A program made the translations under genes and the position numbers. The notes under the pieces are model-generated. The model was not told where the DNA came from, searched no databases, and was given only the letters and a program-made list of their open reading frames with translations. From an uncultured Flavobacteriaceae bacterium (GTDB lineage Bacteria > Bacteroidota > Bacteroidia > Flavobacteriales > Flavobacteriaceae): a stretch of DNA of 64,000 nt. The DNA lies in assembly GCA_943842245.1 (NCBI GenBank), contig CALTAJ010000002.1:583596-647595 (forward strand). Direction: 5' to 3'. Of the stretch, positions 28,891-37,757 are shown one piece after another; the stretch's first letter is position 1; each line of letters opens with the position of its first letter.

Positions 28891-29874
28891 CTATAGTTCT
28901 AGGACTTTATTCAAAAAACTAAGTGTTTCCTTGGTTACTTTATCGTAATTATCACCACTTAAATAAGAAGTGATAACATGGTCACCCGCATTTGGAAAAG
29001 CCTTTTTGACTTTTAAGTTTTCTGGAGTTCCTAATTGATCAAACATTTTTAACATAGCTTCAACTGACACAACTGAATCTTGAAACTTTTCATTTTTAAA
29101 ATAATACCCCATAAATACTGGTTTTTTTACTCTTTCAAATGTAGACTTATTCATTTTTACATCTAAAAACTTTTGCATATGTGTCGCACTTTCTAATCGT
29201 GTCTTTGTCGTCCAATATTTCTTTTTTTCAGAGTTAGTATTTTCCCAAATATGGTAGTTCCCTCCTTTAACTAAACGTGCTATTTGCAGTCCCCAAGGCT
29301 TAGATAGTAGCTTAGATAGAGGATCAAAAACTGCTATATTGGGGCCAAAAAGACAAATAGCTTTAATTTTAGGATCTTCTGCTAAACTTAATGATAAAGC
29401 TCCGCCGTGAGAAGTTCCTAAAAGGATTATCTCTTCTCCTAGTTGCTTAGCAACTGCAATAGATTCTTTAGCTGATTGCCAGTAAGCATCATTATTAAAA
29501 GTCAACATTGGTTCCTTCTCATCTAGTCCATGCCCATACAAGCGAGGAATATATAGATTAGAACCTAAAGCTTTTGCAATATTACGATGAACGGGATCAC
29601 CTTCCATACCAGAAGCAGTGAAACCGTGGAGATATAAAATGCTATACTTAGTTTTTTTAGGAATCGAATCGTTGAAAATAATCTTTGAAGCATTATCTGG
29701 ACGAATATTTCCAAGAGTATTTTCTTTTTCTTCAATCCAATTATTCAAAATTATCAAGTCTGAAGGGACCTCTACAGCTTCCATATTTAATTCTGGAGTT
29801 TCAACTCTGGGTCCAACTAAATATAGAGCTCCAAATATTAAAATGAACACAATAATTCCTCTTATGGTTTTCAT
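28891..29874 (-). CDS. Membrane-anchored alpha/beta hydrolase (esterase/lipase-like)
   Basis: This 327-residue serine hydrolase has a single N-terminal membrane anchor or uncleaved signal (residues 4-21, IRGIIVFILIFGALYLVG). The alpha/beta-hydrolase core starts near 77. The oxyanion-hole segment is YLHGFTASG (82-89), the nucleophile elbow is GTSHGG (Ser155), and GDHVI near 298 probably supplies the catalytic histidine. The cap region contains YHIWENTNSEKKKYW. It resembles carboxylesterase/monoglyceride-lipase-type enzymes; the substrate cannot be read. It lies 10 bases downstream of ftsY, so the two are probably cotranscribed. Confidence 0.85.
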   Translation of the reverse strand: MKTIRGIIVFILIFGALYLVGPRVETPELNMEAVEVPSDLIILNNWIEEKENTLGNIRPDNASKIIFNDSIPKKTKYSILYLHGFTASGMEGDPVHRNIAKALGSNLYIPRLYGHGLDEKEPMLTFNNDAYWQSAKESIAVAKQLGEEIILLGTSHGGALSLSLAEDPKIKAICLFGPNIAVFDPLSKLLSKPWGLQIARLVKGGNYHIWENTNSEKKKYWTTKTRLESATHMQKFLDVKMNKSTFERVKKPVFMGYYFKNEKFQDSVVSVEAMLKMFDQLGTPENLKVKKAFPNAGDHVITSYLSGDNYDKVTKETLSFLNKVLEL

Positions 29875-29884
29875 ATATCTATTT

Positions 29885-30832
29885 TTAGCTGAATAATGTC
29901 TGAATAAATTGTTGAGGGTTGAAATCTTGTAAATCTTCTATACCCTCTCCAACACCAATATACCTAACAGGAATCTGAAATTGATCAGAAATACCTAGTA
30001 ATACTCCTCCTTTTGCTGTTCCGTCTAATTTAGTTATAGCTAAACTAGTTACCTCAGTTGCAGAAGTGAATTGTTTAGCTTGTTCAAAAGCATTTTGTCC
30101 AGTTGAACCGTCTAGTACTAATAGTACTTCATGAGGAGCACCAGAAACAACTTTAGACATAACTCTCTTTACTTTTGAAAGTTCATTCATTAAATTAATT
30201 TTATTGTGAAGCCTTCCAGCAGTATCAATAAATACTAAGTCTATATCACTATTGGTTGCTGCTTTTAAAGTATCAAAGGCAACAGAAGCAGGGTCACTAC
30301 CCATTTCCTGACGGACAAGAGGGACCTTGGCACGATCTGCCCAAATTTGCAATTGATCTATTGCGCCGGCTCTAAAGGTGTCAGCCGCACCCAACATTAT
30401 TTTTTTACCTTGAGTTTTAAATTGGTGAGCAAGTTTACCAATAGTTGTTGTTTTTCCAACTCCATTTACCCCTACTACCATTACTACATGGGGATGATGA
30501 TTGTCATTTTCAGAAACTTTTTCATAAATCTCTTTTTGAGTCAGTAAACTAGAAATTTCTTCCCTTAGCATTTTTATCAAATCGTTATAACCTAAGTATT
30601 TTTCTTTTTTTGTACGATCTTCTAAAGCATCTATTATTTTTAAAGTAGTAGCTACTCCAACATCAGCCTGAATCAAAATTGACTCAAGCTCATCAAGAAA
30701 ATCCTCATCAATTTTTGTTTTACCAACAACCACTTTTCCTAAACGAGACAAAAAAGAGTTTTTTGTTTTAGCTAATCCTGTCTCTAGCTTATTCTGATCC
30801 TGTTTTGAAAAAAAGTTCTTAAGTTTTCCCAT
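29885..30832 (-). CDS. ftsY: Signal recognition particle receptor FtsY
   Basis: FtsY is the SRP receptor GTPase that docks ribosome-nascent-chain complexes at the inner membrane. It has 315 residues. The long acidic N-terminal A domain of E. coli FtsY is absent, as is usual in Bacteroidota. The N domain (about 20-105) is followed by the G domain with P-loop GVNGVGKTTT (121-130), the insertion region LGAADTFRAGAIDQLQ (about 147-162), the DTAGR motif and TKLDGTAKGG. It ends with the conserved GVGEGIEDLQDFNPQQF. A terminator upstream separates it from the rpmB-rpmG-DUF4295 group, though some readthrough is possible. Confidence 0.96.
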   Translation of the reverse strand: MGKLKNFFSKQDQNKLETGLAKTKNSFLSRLGKVVVGKTKIDEDFLDELESILIQADVGVATTLKIIDALEDRTKKEKYLGYNDLIKMLREEISSLLTQKEIYEKVSENDNHHPHVVMVVGVNGVGKTTTIGKLAHQFKTQGKKIMLGAADTFRAGAIDQLQIWADRAKVPLVRQEMGSDPASVAFDTLKAATNSDIDLVFIDTAGRLHNKINLMNELSKVKRVMSKVVSGAPHEVLLVLDGSTGQNAFEQAKQFTSATEVTSLAITKLDGTAKGGVLLGISDQFQIPVRYIGVGEGIEDLQDFNPQQFIQTLFS

Positions 30833-30840
30833 TATGTATA

Positions 30841-30875
30841 AAAATAAAAAAAGCTACCGGTTAAGTAGCTTTTTA
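30841..30875 (-). terminator. Intrinsic terminator after the rpmB-rpmG-DUF4295 group
   Basis: The stem AAAAAGCTAC / GTAGCTTTTT (30849-30858 with 30866-30875) has a 7-base loop and, on the minus strand, runs into a T tract. It sits just after the DUF4295 stop and before ftsY. Confidence 0.75.
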
Positions 30876-30878
30876 TCT

Positions 30879-31049
30879 TAAATAAGAATTGAAAAATTAT
30901 TTTTTATTCAACCAATCTGAGGCTAAATCTGGAGAAATTATAGTTTCTACAAAACTATAGGAATCACTACCATCTTTTTTCACCATTTTGATTGCCTTTG
31001 TTAATCTTTTTGAACCGGTTTGTAATGTTGCTACGGATTTCTTTGCCAT
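30879..31049 (-). CDS. DUF4295 small protein downstream of rpmG
   Basis: This 56-residue basic protein runs from ATG at 31049 to TAA at 30879. It starts MAKKSVATLQTGSKRLTKAI and has SYSFVETIISPD in the second half, matching the short Bacteroidota DUF4295 family that almost always follows rpmB-rpmG. It is Lys-rich and probably ribosome-associated by context, but no function is established from the sequence. The C-terminus (DWLNKNNFSILI) looks a few residues longer than the usual end at about 50. The start lies 3 bases after the rpmG stop, so it is in the same operon. Confidence 0.85.
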
Positions 31050-31052
31050 GAC

Positions 31053-31235
31053 TTACTTTATTTCTTTATGAACCGTCATTTTTTTCAAAATCGGGTTGAA
31101 CTTTTTAACTTCTAAACGTTCAGGTGTATTTTTTTTATTTTTTGTAGTAATATAACGGGAGGTTCCAGGTCGACCTGAGTCTTTGTGTTCAGTACACTCT
31201 AATATAACTTGAACTCTATTTCCTTTTTTTGCCAT
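31053..31235 (-). CDS. rpmG: 50S ribosomal protein L33
   Basis: L33 is a small basic protein of the large ribosomal subunit. It has 60 residues, starting [18 protein letters not shown] and containing the family core [24 protein letters not shown]. The zinc-binding cysteine pairs are missing (only one Cys is present), so it is the zinc-free type. It lies 4 bases after the rpmB stop and 3 bases before the DUF4295 gene, forming a tight three-gene operon. Confidence 0.95.
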   Translation of the reverse strand: MAKKGNRVQVILECTEHKDSGRPGTSRYITTKNKKNTPERLEVKKFNPILKKMTVHKEIK

Positions 31236-31239
31236 TTTG

Positions 31240-31479
31240 TTAACCTTTATAGTGACCTTTTGCTCTGGCTTCTTTCAAAACAGCAGAAATGCCTTTTTTG
31301 TTAATTGTTTTTAGAGTCGCTGCCGAAACAGTAAGGGTTATCCACTTATCCTCCTCAGGAATATAAAAGCGCTTTTTGATGATATTAGCGTCAAAACGAC
31401 GCTTTGTTCTATTTAATGCTTTAGAAACGTTGTTCCCAAACATTACCCTTTTTCCACTGATCTCACAAACTTTTGACAT
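31240..31479 (-). CDS. rpmB: 50S ribosomal protein L28
   Basis: L28 is a large-subunit ribosomal protein. It has 79 residues, with the family opening [29 protein letters not shown] and the later segment [19 protein letters not shown]. It is the first gene of the rpmB-rpmG-DUF4295 operon. A full Bacteroidota promoter lies just upstream, with a predicted leader under 20 bases. Confidence 0.96.
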   Translation of the reverse strand: MSKVCEISGKRVMFGNNVSKALNRTKRRFDANIIKKRFYIPEEDKWITLTVSAATLKTINKKGISAVLKEARAKGHYKG

Positions 31480-31502
31480 TATTGTCTTTTTTAACGTGGG
31501 TG

Positions 31503-31533
31503 CAAATTTACTGTTTTTTACACAGTATCAAAA
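31503..31533 (-). promoter_or_regulatory. rpmB operon promoter
   Basis: On the minus strand TTTTG (31533-31529), an 18-base spacer and TAAATTTG (31510-31503) match the Bacteroidota promoter consensus at both elements. The start of transcription should fall near 31497, giving a leader of about 18 bases before the rpmB ATG. Confidence 0.7.
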
Positions 31534-31558
31534 TTGTTTTTTTAAAAAAAATTGCTTT

Positions 31559-32800
31559 TTAAATCAATTGCTTAAAAAGCATCTCCAAAGCCTTATTAAC
31601 AGCTTTACCAATAATCCTTTTTCGATTTTTACCAAATAAAAACTTTTCACTAATAATTCCCTCTTCATAAGCAATAGCTATCCATACAGTTCCTACCTCA
31701 ACATCGGAATCTCCTTTAGTAGGACCTGCATTTCCTGTAGTAGAAAGTCCAATACTAGTATTAAATTTTACCCGTGCTTCCTTCGCCATAGCTTCTGCAA
31801 CTTCCTTACTGACTACCGAATATTCTTCAATAAGCTTTTTTGGAACATCCAAAACATCAGATTTGGATTGGGTGTGATAGACAACTAAACCACCGCTAAA
31901 ATATCTTGATGCTCCAGGTATTTTTGTTAATCGAGATGCAATTTCTCCCCCTGTACAACTTTCTGCAGTGCTTAAACTCAATTTTTTTGTGATAAATTGA
32001 GCTTGTATTTTTTCTTCAAATGATGCAACATCTTCATAACCTACAAAGATATCTTTAATCAAGGGTAAAAGTTTTTTCAATTCAGCATCTATTCTCCTTT
32101 CTAATAATGCTTCATCAGAGCCCTTTCCAGAAAGACGTAGACGGACACGTCCTAAATTTGGCAAATAAGCAAGCTTAATGTCCTTGGGAAGATTATTTTC
32201 CCAATTTAATATACGTTCAGAAATAGCACTTTCTCCTAATCCATAAGTCATTAGAGTTTTATGCAAGATAAAAGGACGGATAAAATGACGCTGTAAAGCA
32301 GGTAACACCTCCTGAGTCATTAACGATTTCATCTCAAAGGGAACTCCAGGAAGTGAAATGATTATTTGCTTATCTTTTTCAAACCACATTCCAGAGGCTG
32401 TACCGTGTTCGTTTTTAAAAATTCTCGCTTTTGAGGGTAATAATGCTTGTTGCCGATTTTGATTATTAATAGGTGTGGTCACATATTTCTTAAAAATCTC
32501 TTCTATGTGCAATAAAATCTCTTTTTTTTCTTCTAAAACATCATTAAAGTAGGTACACAATGTATGCTTGGTTAAATCGTCTTTGGTAGGACCTAAACCT
32601 CCAGTCATAATCACAAGTTGTGCCCTTGAGTAAGATGAATCTAAAGCATTTATAATAGCTTCCTTTTCGTCTGAAACACTAGTGATTTGAACAATTTCAA
32701 TTCCAATTTTGTTTAAAGCTTTTGCTAAAAAAATAGAATTAGTATTTACGATTTGACCAATAAGTATTTCATCACCTATCGATATAAGTTCTGCCTTCAT
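31559..32800 (-). CDS. cinA: CinA-family protein (competence/damage-inducible protein A)
   Basis: This 413-residue protein has both CinA domains. The N-terminal MoCF/COG1058 domain (about 1-170) starts MKAELISIGDEILIGQIVNTN and has MTGGLGPTKDDLT, linked in the family to ADP-ribose pyrophosphatase activity. The C-terminal domain (about 250-413) has LSTAESCTGGEIASRLT and STTGNAGPTKGD, typical of nicotinamide-nucleotide amidohydrolase (PncC). Together they point to NAD salvage by deamidating NMN; a competence role is known only in some lineages. The start ATG is one base after the stop of the FAH gene, so the two are in the same operon. Confidence 0.93.
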   Translation of the reverse strand: MKAELISIGDEILIGQIVNTNSIFLAKALNKIGIEIVQITSVSDEKEAIINALDSSYSRAQLVIMTGGLGPTKDDLTKHTLCTYFNDVLEEKKEILLHIEEIFKKYVTTPINNQNRQQALLPSKARIFKNEHGTASGMWFEKDKQIIISLPGVPFEMKSLMTQEVLPALQRHFIRPFILHKTLMTYGLGESAISERILNWENNLPKDIKLAYLPNLGRVRLRLSGKGSDEALLERRIDAELKKLLPLIKDIFVGYEDVASFEEKIQAQFITKKLSLSTAESCTGGEIASRLTKIPGASRYFSGGLVVYHTQSKSDVLDVPKKLIEEYSVVSKEVAEAMAKEARVKFNTSIGLSTTGNAGPTKGDSDVEVGTVWIAIAYEEGIISEKFLFGKNRKRIIGKAVNKALEMLFKQLI

Positions 32801-32801
32801 T

Positions 32802-33413
32802 TTATTTGATTTTTACTGAGAAAGCTTGTCTATCTTCTAAGTGACCAACTAAAACATCACCTTCAGATACAGTGCCAACTCCAGCTGGGGTTCCTGTAAA
32901 AATTATATCACCTATTTTAAGTGTAAAATATTGAGAAATATAGCTGATTAAATCATCAATATTCCAAAGCATTTTTGAAGTATTCCCATGCTGAACAACA
33001 TAGTCATTAAGTTTTAAACTAAATGAAAGTGAATTTAAATCTTTAAACTCATTTTTAGGAAACCAATCTCCAATCAACGCTGAACCGTCAAAAGATTTGG
33101 ATTTGTCCCAAGGCATTCCATTTTTTTTTAACTGATTTTGAAGTTTACGTGCAGTAAAGTCAATTCCCAACCCAATCTCTTCATAATATTTGTGAGCAAA
33201 TTTAGTCTGTATGTGTTTACCAATTCTATTTATTCTAATCAATACCTCTACTTCATAATCAATATTTGAAGAAAAATGAGGAATAAAAAACGGTTGATTT
33301 TTCTGTAAGATAGAGGTGTCTGGTTTAATAAATAATACTGGGTTTTTAGGTTTATCATTACCCAACTCTTTAATATGAGAAAAATAATTTCTCCCTACAC
33401 ATACAATTTTCAC
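32802..33413 (-). CDS. Fumarylacetoacetate hydrolase family protein
   Basis: This 203-residue single-domain FAH-fold protein starts MKIVCVGRNYFSHIKELGN. The metal-binding glutamates appear in NIDYEVEVLIRI (about 70-81), and the acidic segment GLGIDFTARKLQ and the GDIIFTGTPAGVG loop near the C-terminus are family hallmarks. Members are acylpyruvases, oxaloacetate decarboxylases or 2-hydroxymuconate-type hydrolases. The substrate cannot be assigned. Spacing of 4 bases to the upstream exonuclease gene and 1 base to cinA supports an operon. Confidence 0.88.
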   Translation of the reverse strand: MKIVCVGRNYFSHIKELGNDKPKNPVLFIKPDTSILQKNQPFFIPHFSSNIDYEVEVLIRINRIGKHIQTKFAHKYYEEIGLGIDFTARKLQNQLKKNGMPWDKSKSFDGSALIGDWFPKNEFKDLNSLSFSLKLNDYVVQHGNTSKMLWNIDDLISYISQYFTLKIGDIIFTGTPAGVGTVSEGDVLVGHLEDRQAFSVKIK

Positions 33414-33417
33414 AATT

Positions 33418-34191
33418 TCAACCTTTTGTATTCATGGTCTTTAATCTAATCTCAGTAAGTACTTTTTTAGTATATCTTGGAAAGTCTGCATTAAGAACCC
33501 ATCCAAAATAACCTGGCTCTTTTTCCAAAATATCAGTGACTTTTTGGCCTTTATGTTTTCCAAATCCAAAACACATTTCATTTGATTTATCAAATACAAC
33601 AAAACCTGCAAAATCTGCTGTTTTTCTTCTTGTACTAAATTTATTTAAAAAATCTATGTTTGGCTCTAAATCATTGTATCGGTCTAGTTGAGCTAATAAT
33701 ACATCATGAGTAGCTTTAGTATCTGCTTGAGCTGAATGTGCATCTTTAAGTTCCTCTTCGCAATAAAATTTGAGAGCAGCAGAAAGTGTACGAGCTTCCA
33801 TTTTATGGAAAATAGTTTGAACATCGACTGTTTTAACATTTTTAAAATCAAAGGAAACCTCGGCACGAAGAAGTTCTTCAACTAAAAGAGGGATATCAAA
33901 ACGATCAGAATTAAATCCTGCTAAATCACAGCCTTTCAAGAAGCCATAAATAATATGAGATTCTTCTTTGAAAGTAGGGGCATTTACTACCATTTCATTT
34001 GTAATACCATGAATTTCAGAAACTTCAGGTGGAATCTGAATTTCTGGATTGATACGTTTCTCCATTTTCTCATGTGTTCCATCAGGATGTAATTTAAGAA
34101 TTGCAATTTCTACGATTCTATCTTTACTTATATTAGTACCAGTTGTTTCCAAGTCAAAAAAACAAAGCGGTTTAGCTAGTTGAAGTTTCAT
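33418..34191 (-). CDS. DEDDh 3'-5' exonuclease (DNA polymerase III epsilon-like)
   Basis: This 257-residue nuclease has the DEDDh active site: Asp13 and Glu15 in FFDLETTGT, the second-motif Asp in LAGFNSDRFDIPLL (about 93-106), and His and Asp in AHSAQADTKATHDVLL (about 151-166). A C-terminal extension (about 205-257) with FGKHKGQKVTDILEKEPGYFGWVL resembles the small accessory domain common to Bacteroidota proteins of this type. It may act as a proofreading or repair exonuclease. The main replicative epsilon subunit cannot be distinguished from a paralogue here. It lies 9 bases downstream of the E2 gene. Confidence 0.9.
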   Translation of the reverse strand: MKLQLAKPLCFFDLETTGTNISKDRIVEIAILKLHPDGTHEKMEKRINPEIQIPPEVSEIHGITNEMVVNAPTFKEESHIIYGFLKGCDLAGFNSDRFDIPLLVEELLRAEVSFDFKNVKTVDVQTIFHKMEARTLSAALKFYCEEELKDAHSAQADTKATHDVLLAQLDRYNDLEPNIDFLNKFSTRRKTADFAGFVVFDKSNEMCFGFGKHKGQKVTDILEKEPGYFGWVLNADFPRYTKKVLTEIRLKTMNTKG

Positions 34192-34200
34192 AATCTCAAA

Positions 34201-35532
34201 TTAATAGGGAAGAGTCTCTTTCCAATTTTCTAAATATTCCGCAACACGTTTTACAAAAAGCCCCCCAGTAGCTCCATTAATTATTCGATGATCATAACTG
34301 TGAGAAAGAATTACTTTTCTTCGTATTCCTATAAAATCTCCATTTGGAGTTTCGATAACAGCTGGCATTTTTCGAATTGATCCTATAGCTAAGATTCCTA
34401 CCTGTGGCTGGTTTATTATGGGCGTCCCCATAATTGATCCAAAATTTCCAATATTTGTAAATGTATAAGTCCCATCTTGAACTTCCTCGGGCTTTAAATT
34501 ATTGTTTCGTGCGCGATTTGCCAGATCATTTACAGCTTTTGTCAGCCCTACTAAATTTAAGTGATCTGCATTTTTAATTACAGGAACAATAAGATTTCCA
34601 TCAGGTAATGCAGTTGCCATTCCCAAGTTTATATCTTTTTTGATGATGATTTTATCACTATCCAAACTACTATTTAAAGCTGGATAATCACGTAGAGCTT
34701 TAATTGTAGCTCTAATAAATAAAGGTGTAAAGGTCAATTTTTCATTTTCACGTTTTAAAAAAGGGTCTTTGACCTTTTCTCGCCAGTCCCATAAATCAGT
34801 AACATCAACTTCTATAAAGGATTGAACGTGAGCAGAAGTTTGTATGCTTGATTTCATGTGGGATGAAATCAGCTTCTCCATACGACTCATTTCTATGATT
34901 TGATCACCTTCTGAAAAACTAGGCTTTGCTAATATCGGAAGCTTTGTGATTTTTGATTGATCTTCTATTTTATCTGAATTCTTATCAGGATGAATAACTC
35001 TATTATTTAGATATTGAAGTAAGTCTTTTTTAGTTAATCGATGCCCTTTTCCTGATCCTGGTATTTGATCTAATTCATCTTGTAAAATCTCCTCCTTTTT
35101 TGCAATATTTTTTACCAAAGGGGAATAAAAACGTTCGCTATTCTCCTTTGTTTGATTTACTTTGATTTCTATGGTCTTAATTTCTTCTTCCAATTCTGCT
35201 GCAACTAATTCAGTTTCATCTTTTTCTTTGAAAGAAGTTTCAGGGACTATCTTATTTAAATCTAAATCATTAAGAGATTCGTTTTCTCCTTTTTCAGTTT
35301 CAATAACTACTAAAACCTCTCCAACCTGAGCAACTTCATTTTCTTCAAATTTCTTTTCTATGATGACGCCTTCAGCTTCAGAAGTTACATCAGTGTCGAC
35401 TTTATCAGTTGCTATTTCTAATATCGGGTCATCTATAGATACTGAATCACCAACATTTTTTAACCATTTGATTATAGTTGCCTCAGCTACACTTTCACCC
35501 ATTTTGGGTAATTTTAAAAAATATTGTCCCAT
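34201..35532 (-). CDS. 2-oxoacid dehydrogenase E2 (dihydrolipoyl acyltransferase)
   Basis: This is the core acyltransferase of a 2-oxoacid dehydrogenase complex, probably branched-chain 2-oxoacid or pyruvate type, 443 residues. Domains in order: lipoyl domain (1-78) with the lipoylated Lys44 in EIATDKVDTDV; an acidic linker; an E3/E1-binding domain (about 135-175, PLVKNIAKKEEI...GHRLTKKDLLQYL); and the catalytic domain (about 205-443). The active-site motif reads SYDHRIINGATGG, with Asn where most family members have Asp after the catalytic histidine. Genes for E1 and E3 are not in the window. A -7 box and a palindrome sit immediately upstream. Confidence 0.9.
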   Translation of the reverse strand: MGQYFLKLPKMGESVAEATIIKWLKNVGDSVSIDDPILEIATDKVDTDVTSEAEGVIIEKKFEENEVAQVGEVLVVIETEKGENESLNDLDLNKIVPETSFKEKDETELVAAELEEEIKTIEIKVNQTKENSERFYSPLVKNIAKKEEILQDELDQIPGSGKGHRLTKKDLLQYLNNRVIHPDKNSDKIEDQSKITKLPILAKPSFSEGDQIIEMSRMEKLISSHMKSSIQTSAHVQSFIEVDVTDLWDWREKVKDPFLKRENEKLTFTPLFIRATIKALRDYPALNSSLDSDKIIIKKDINLGMATALPDGNLIVPVIKNADHLNLVGLTKAVNDLANRARNNNLKPEEVQDGTYTFTNIGNFGSIMGTPIINQPQVGILAIGSIRKMPAVIETPNGDFIGIRRKVILSHSYDHRIINGATGGLFVKRVAEYLENWKETLPY

Positions 35533-35534
35533 AA

Positions 35535-35554
35535 TATTACGTAATACAAAAGTA
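35535..35554 (-). promoter_or_regulatory. -7 box abutting a perfect 12-base palindrome upstream of the E2 gene
   Basis: On the minus strand a perfect -7 box TACTTTTG (35554-35547) is followed directly by the perfect palindrome TATTACGTAATA (35546-35535), which ends 2 bases before the ATG. The palindrome covers the predicted transcription start. That is a position where a bound protein would block initiation, and the leader would be very short. A good -33 TTG is not seen. Confidence 0.45.
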
Positions 35555-35611
35555 TCAAATTTTGATGGGGAAATCAGATTTAATTAATAGATCTACAAAG
35601 AAGATTTTGAA

Positions 35612-36232
35612 TCAACTTTTTGTAATGGATGACTCAAATGGAATACGAGCCAAAATGGATCTACCTAGAGTAACTTCATCAGTATACTCCAACTCATCCC
35701 CTACAGGAATTCCTCTGGCAATTGTGGAAGTCTTTATCTGATATGGAGATAACAATTTGTAAATATAAAAATTTGTAGTGTCTGCTTCCATAGTTGCGCT
35801 TAAAGCAAAAATTACTTCATGAACAGAACCTTCTTTTGCCTTATTTACAAGAGAAGTAATATTTAAATCTTGAGGTCCAACCCCCTCCATTGGAGAAATA
35901 ATTCCACCTAAGACATGATAAATTCCCTGAAATTGTCCTGTACTTTCAATCGCCATAACGTCTCGAATATCTTCAACTACACAAAGTAATTTTTTATCAC
36001 GTTTTGGACTAGAACAAATCTCACAAAGGGTTGAATCTGAAAGGTTGTGACAACTAGAACAGAAGATTACACCGTCTCTTAATGCTTTAAGAGAATCTGA
36101 AAGCAAATGAGTATTTTCTTTAGGTTGCTTTAAAAGGTGTAATGCGAGTCTTAATGCAGTTCTCTTTCCTATTCCTGGTAAAAGGGCAATTTCTTGGACT
36201 GCATTTTCAAGTAACTTTGATGAAAAATCCAT
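35612..36232 (-). CDS. recR: Recombination protein RecR
   Basis: RecR works with RecO and RecF to load RecA at single-strand gaps. It has 206 residues, the usual size. The N-terminal helix-hairpin-helix ([18 protein letters not shown], about 17-34) binds DNA. The zinc finger has four cysteines ([18 protein letters not shown], about 57-74), the Toprim domain starts [16 protein letters not shown], and the C-terminal Walker-like [18 protein letters not shown] is conserved. The gene is divergent from the symporter gene, 64 bases apart. Confidence 0.97.
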   Translation of the reverse strand: MDFSSKLLENAVQEIALLPGIGKRTALRLALHLLKQPKENTHLLSDSLKALRDGVIFCSSCHNLSDSTLCEICSSPKRDKKLLCVVEDIRDVMAIESTGQFQGIYHVLGGIISPMEGVGPQDLNITSLVNKAKEGSVHEVIFALSATMEADTTNFYIYKLLSPYQIKTSTIARGIPVGDELEYTDEVTLGRSILARIPFESSITKS

Positions 36233-36296
36233 GTGTAAATTTACAAAAAACTAGGTTGTCTCTACTTTCGTATCTTGGCCTCTTTAAAATTAAATA

Positions 36297-37757
36297 ATGA
36301 TAACTCCCCTATTCATACTAAGCCTAATAATTGGTTATTTTTTTGTTCTTTTCAGTATTTCTTATTTGTTTGTAAAGGAGGATTCTAATGAAGTGTTTTT
36401 TAAAGCCAATCGAAATTCTCCTTGGTATTTAGTTGCCTTTGGAATGGTTGGAGCATCATTATCAGGAGTTACCTTTATATCGGTTCCAGGTTGGGTAGAT
36501 TCTTCAAAATTCCACTATTTTCAAGTTGTTTTAGGTTATCTTATTGGATATTTTGTTGTAGCATATTTACTCTTACCTCTTTACTATAAAAATAATGTAA
36601 CTTCAATTTATGAATACCTTTTGATACGTCTAGGGAAAAGAAGCCATTATGCAGGTGCTTTCTTTTTTTTTATTTCGAGGGTTTTAGGAGCTGCATTTAG
36701 ATTATTTCTCGTTGCAATTGTACTTCAAAATTTTATTTTTGACGCTTGGAATATACCTTTTGAAATTACAGTAGTAATCTCAATATTACTGATTTGGATT
36801 TATACTCAAAAAGGTGGCATTAAAACTATAGTATTTACTGATACACTTCAAACAGCTTTAATGATTCTTTCTGTATTGCTCTCAATAAATTATATAAATC
36901 AGGCATTGGATTGGTCTTTTTTTGATTTTCTAACTTCAAGAGAATTATCTAATTATAATGATATTTTCGTTACAGATTCACTTTTGAGTCGAAACCATTT
37001 TATAAAATCTTTTGTTGGAGGTGCTTTTGTAACAATATGTATGACTGGTCTAGATCAAGATATGATGCAAAAAAATCTGAGCTGTCGGAATTTAAAAGAT
37101 GCTCAAAAAAATATGATTGTCTTTAGTATTGTTTTGGTTATAGTAACTGGACTATTTATGCTTTTAGGAGCATTACTATACATTTATGCTGATCAACAAG
37201 TTATTTCTGTCCCAATAATGGATGGAAGTATTAAAACAGATCTTCTATTTCCAGAAATTGCACTAAATGGTGGATTAGGTATTACCGTTGCTATAACTTT
37301 TATTCTTGGCTTAATTGCTGCAGCATACAGCAGTGCAGATAGTGCATTGACTTCATTAACAACTTCCTTTTGTGTAGACTTTCTTGATATAAAACAATAT
37401 GAAAGTTCAAAACAAAAAAGTTTACGTAAAAAAATTCATATTGGAATGAGTATTTTATTGATTTTAGTTGTCATATCATTTAAATATTTTTTAGGTCGTA
37501 ATGTCATCGACGGACTTCTTACAGCTGCTGGATACACATACGGTCCTCTATTAGGTCTTTTTTCATTTGGAATATTTACAGATTATAAAATAAGGGATCA
37601 ATGGCTTTGGCTAGTTATATTGGTAGTATTGCTTTTGATAAGCATTTTGGGTTCTTTAGATGCTAGTCTTTTGGGTGGGTATGAATTAGGATATGAACTA
37701 CTTCCCTTAAACGGACTACTTACATTTTTAGGTTTGATATTGATTCGTAGAAAGTAA
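36297..37757 (+). CDS. Sodium:solute symporter family transporter
   Basis: This 486-residue inner-membrane transporter of the SSS family has about 13 hydrophobic helices. Family landmarks are WYLVAFGMVGASLSGVTFISVPGW in TM2, the GGIKTIVFTDTLQT loop, and AAAYSSADSALTSLTTSF (about 345-362), which carries sodium-site serines. It should co-transport Na+ with a small solute (a sugar, amino acid or carboxylate); the substrate is not readable. The 3' end overlaps the convergent CoA-binding protein gene by 30 bases, the largest overlap in the window. Confidence 0.92.
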   Translation: MITPLFILSLIIGYFFVLFSISYLFVKEDSNEVFFKANRNSPWYLVAFGMVGASLSGVTFISVPGWVDSSKFHYFQVVLGYLIGYFVVAYLLLPLYYKNNVTSIYEYLLIRLGKRSHYAGAFFFFISRVLGAAFRLFLVAIVLQNFIFDAWNIPFEITVVISILLIWIYTQKGGIKTIVFTDTLQTALMILSVLLSINYINQALDWSFFDFLTSRELSNYNDIFVTDSLLSRNHFIKSFVGGAFVTICMTGLDQDMMQKNLSCRNLKDAQKNMIVFSIVLVIVTGLFMLLGALLYIYADQQVISVPIMDGSIKTDLLFPEIALNGGLGITVAITFILGLIAAAYSSADSALTSLTTSFCVDFLDIKQYESSKQKSLRKKIHIGMSILLILVVISFKYFLGRNVIDGLLTAAGYTYGPLLGLFSFGIFTDYKIRDQWLWLVILVVLLLISILGSLDASLLGGYELGYELLPLNGLLTFLGLILIRRK

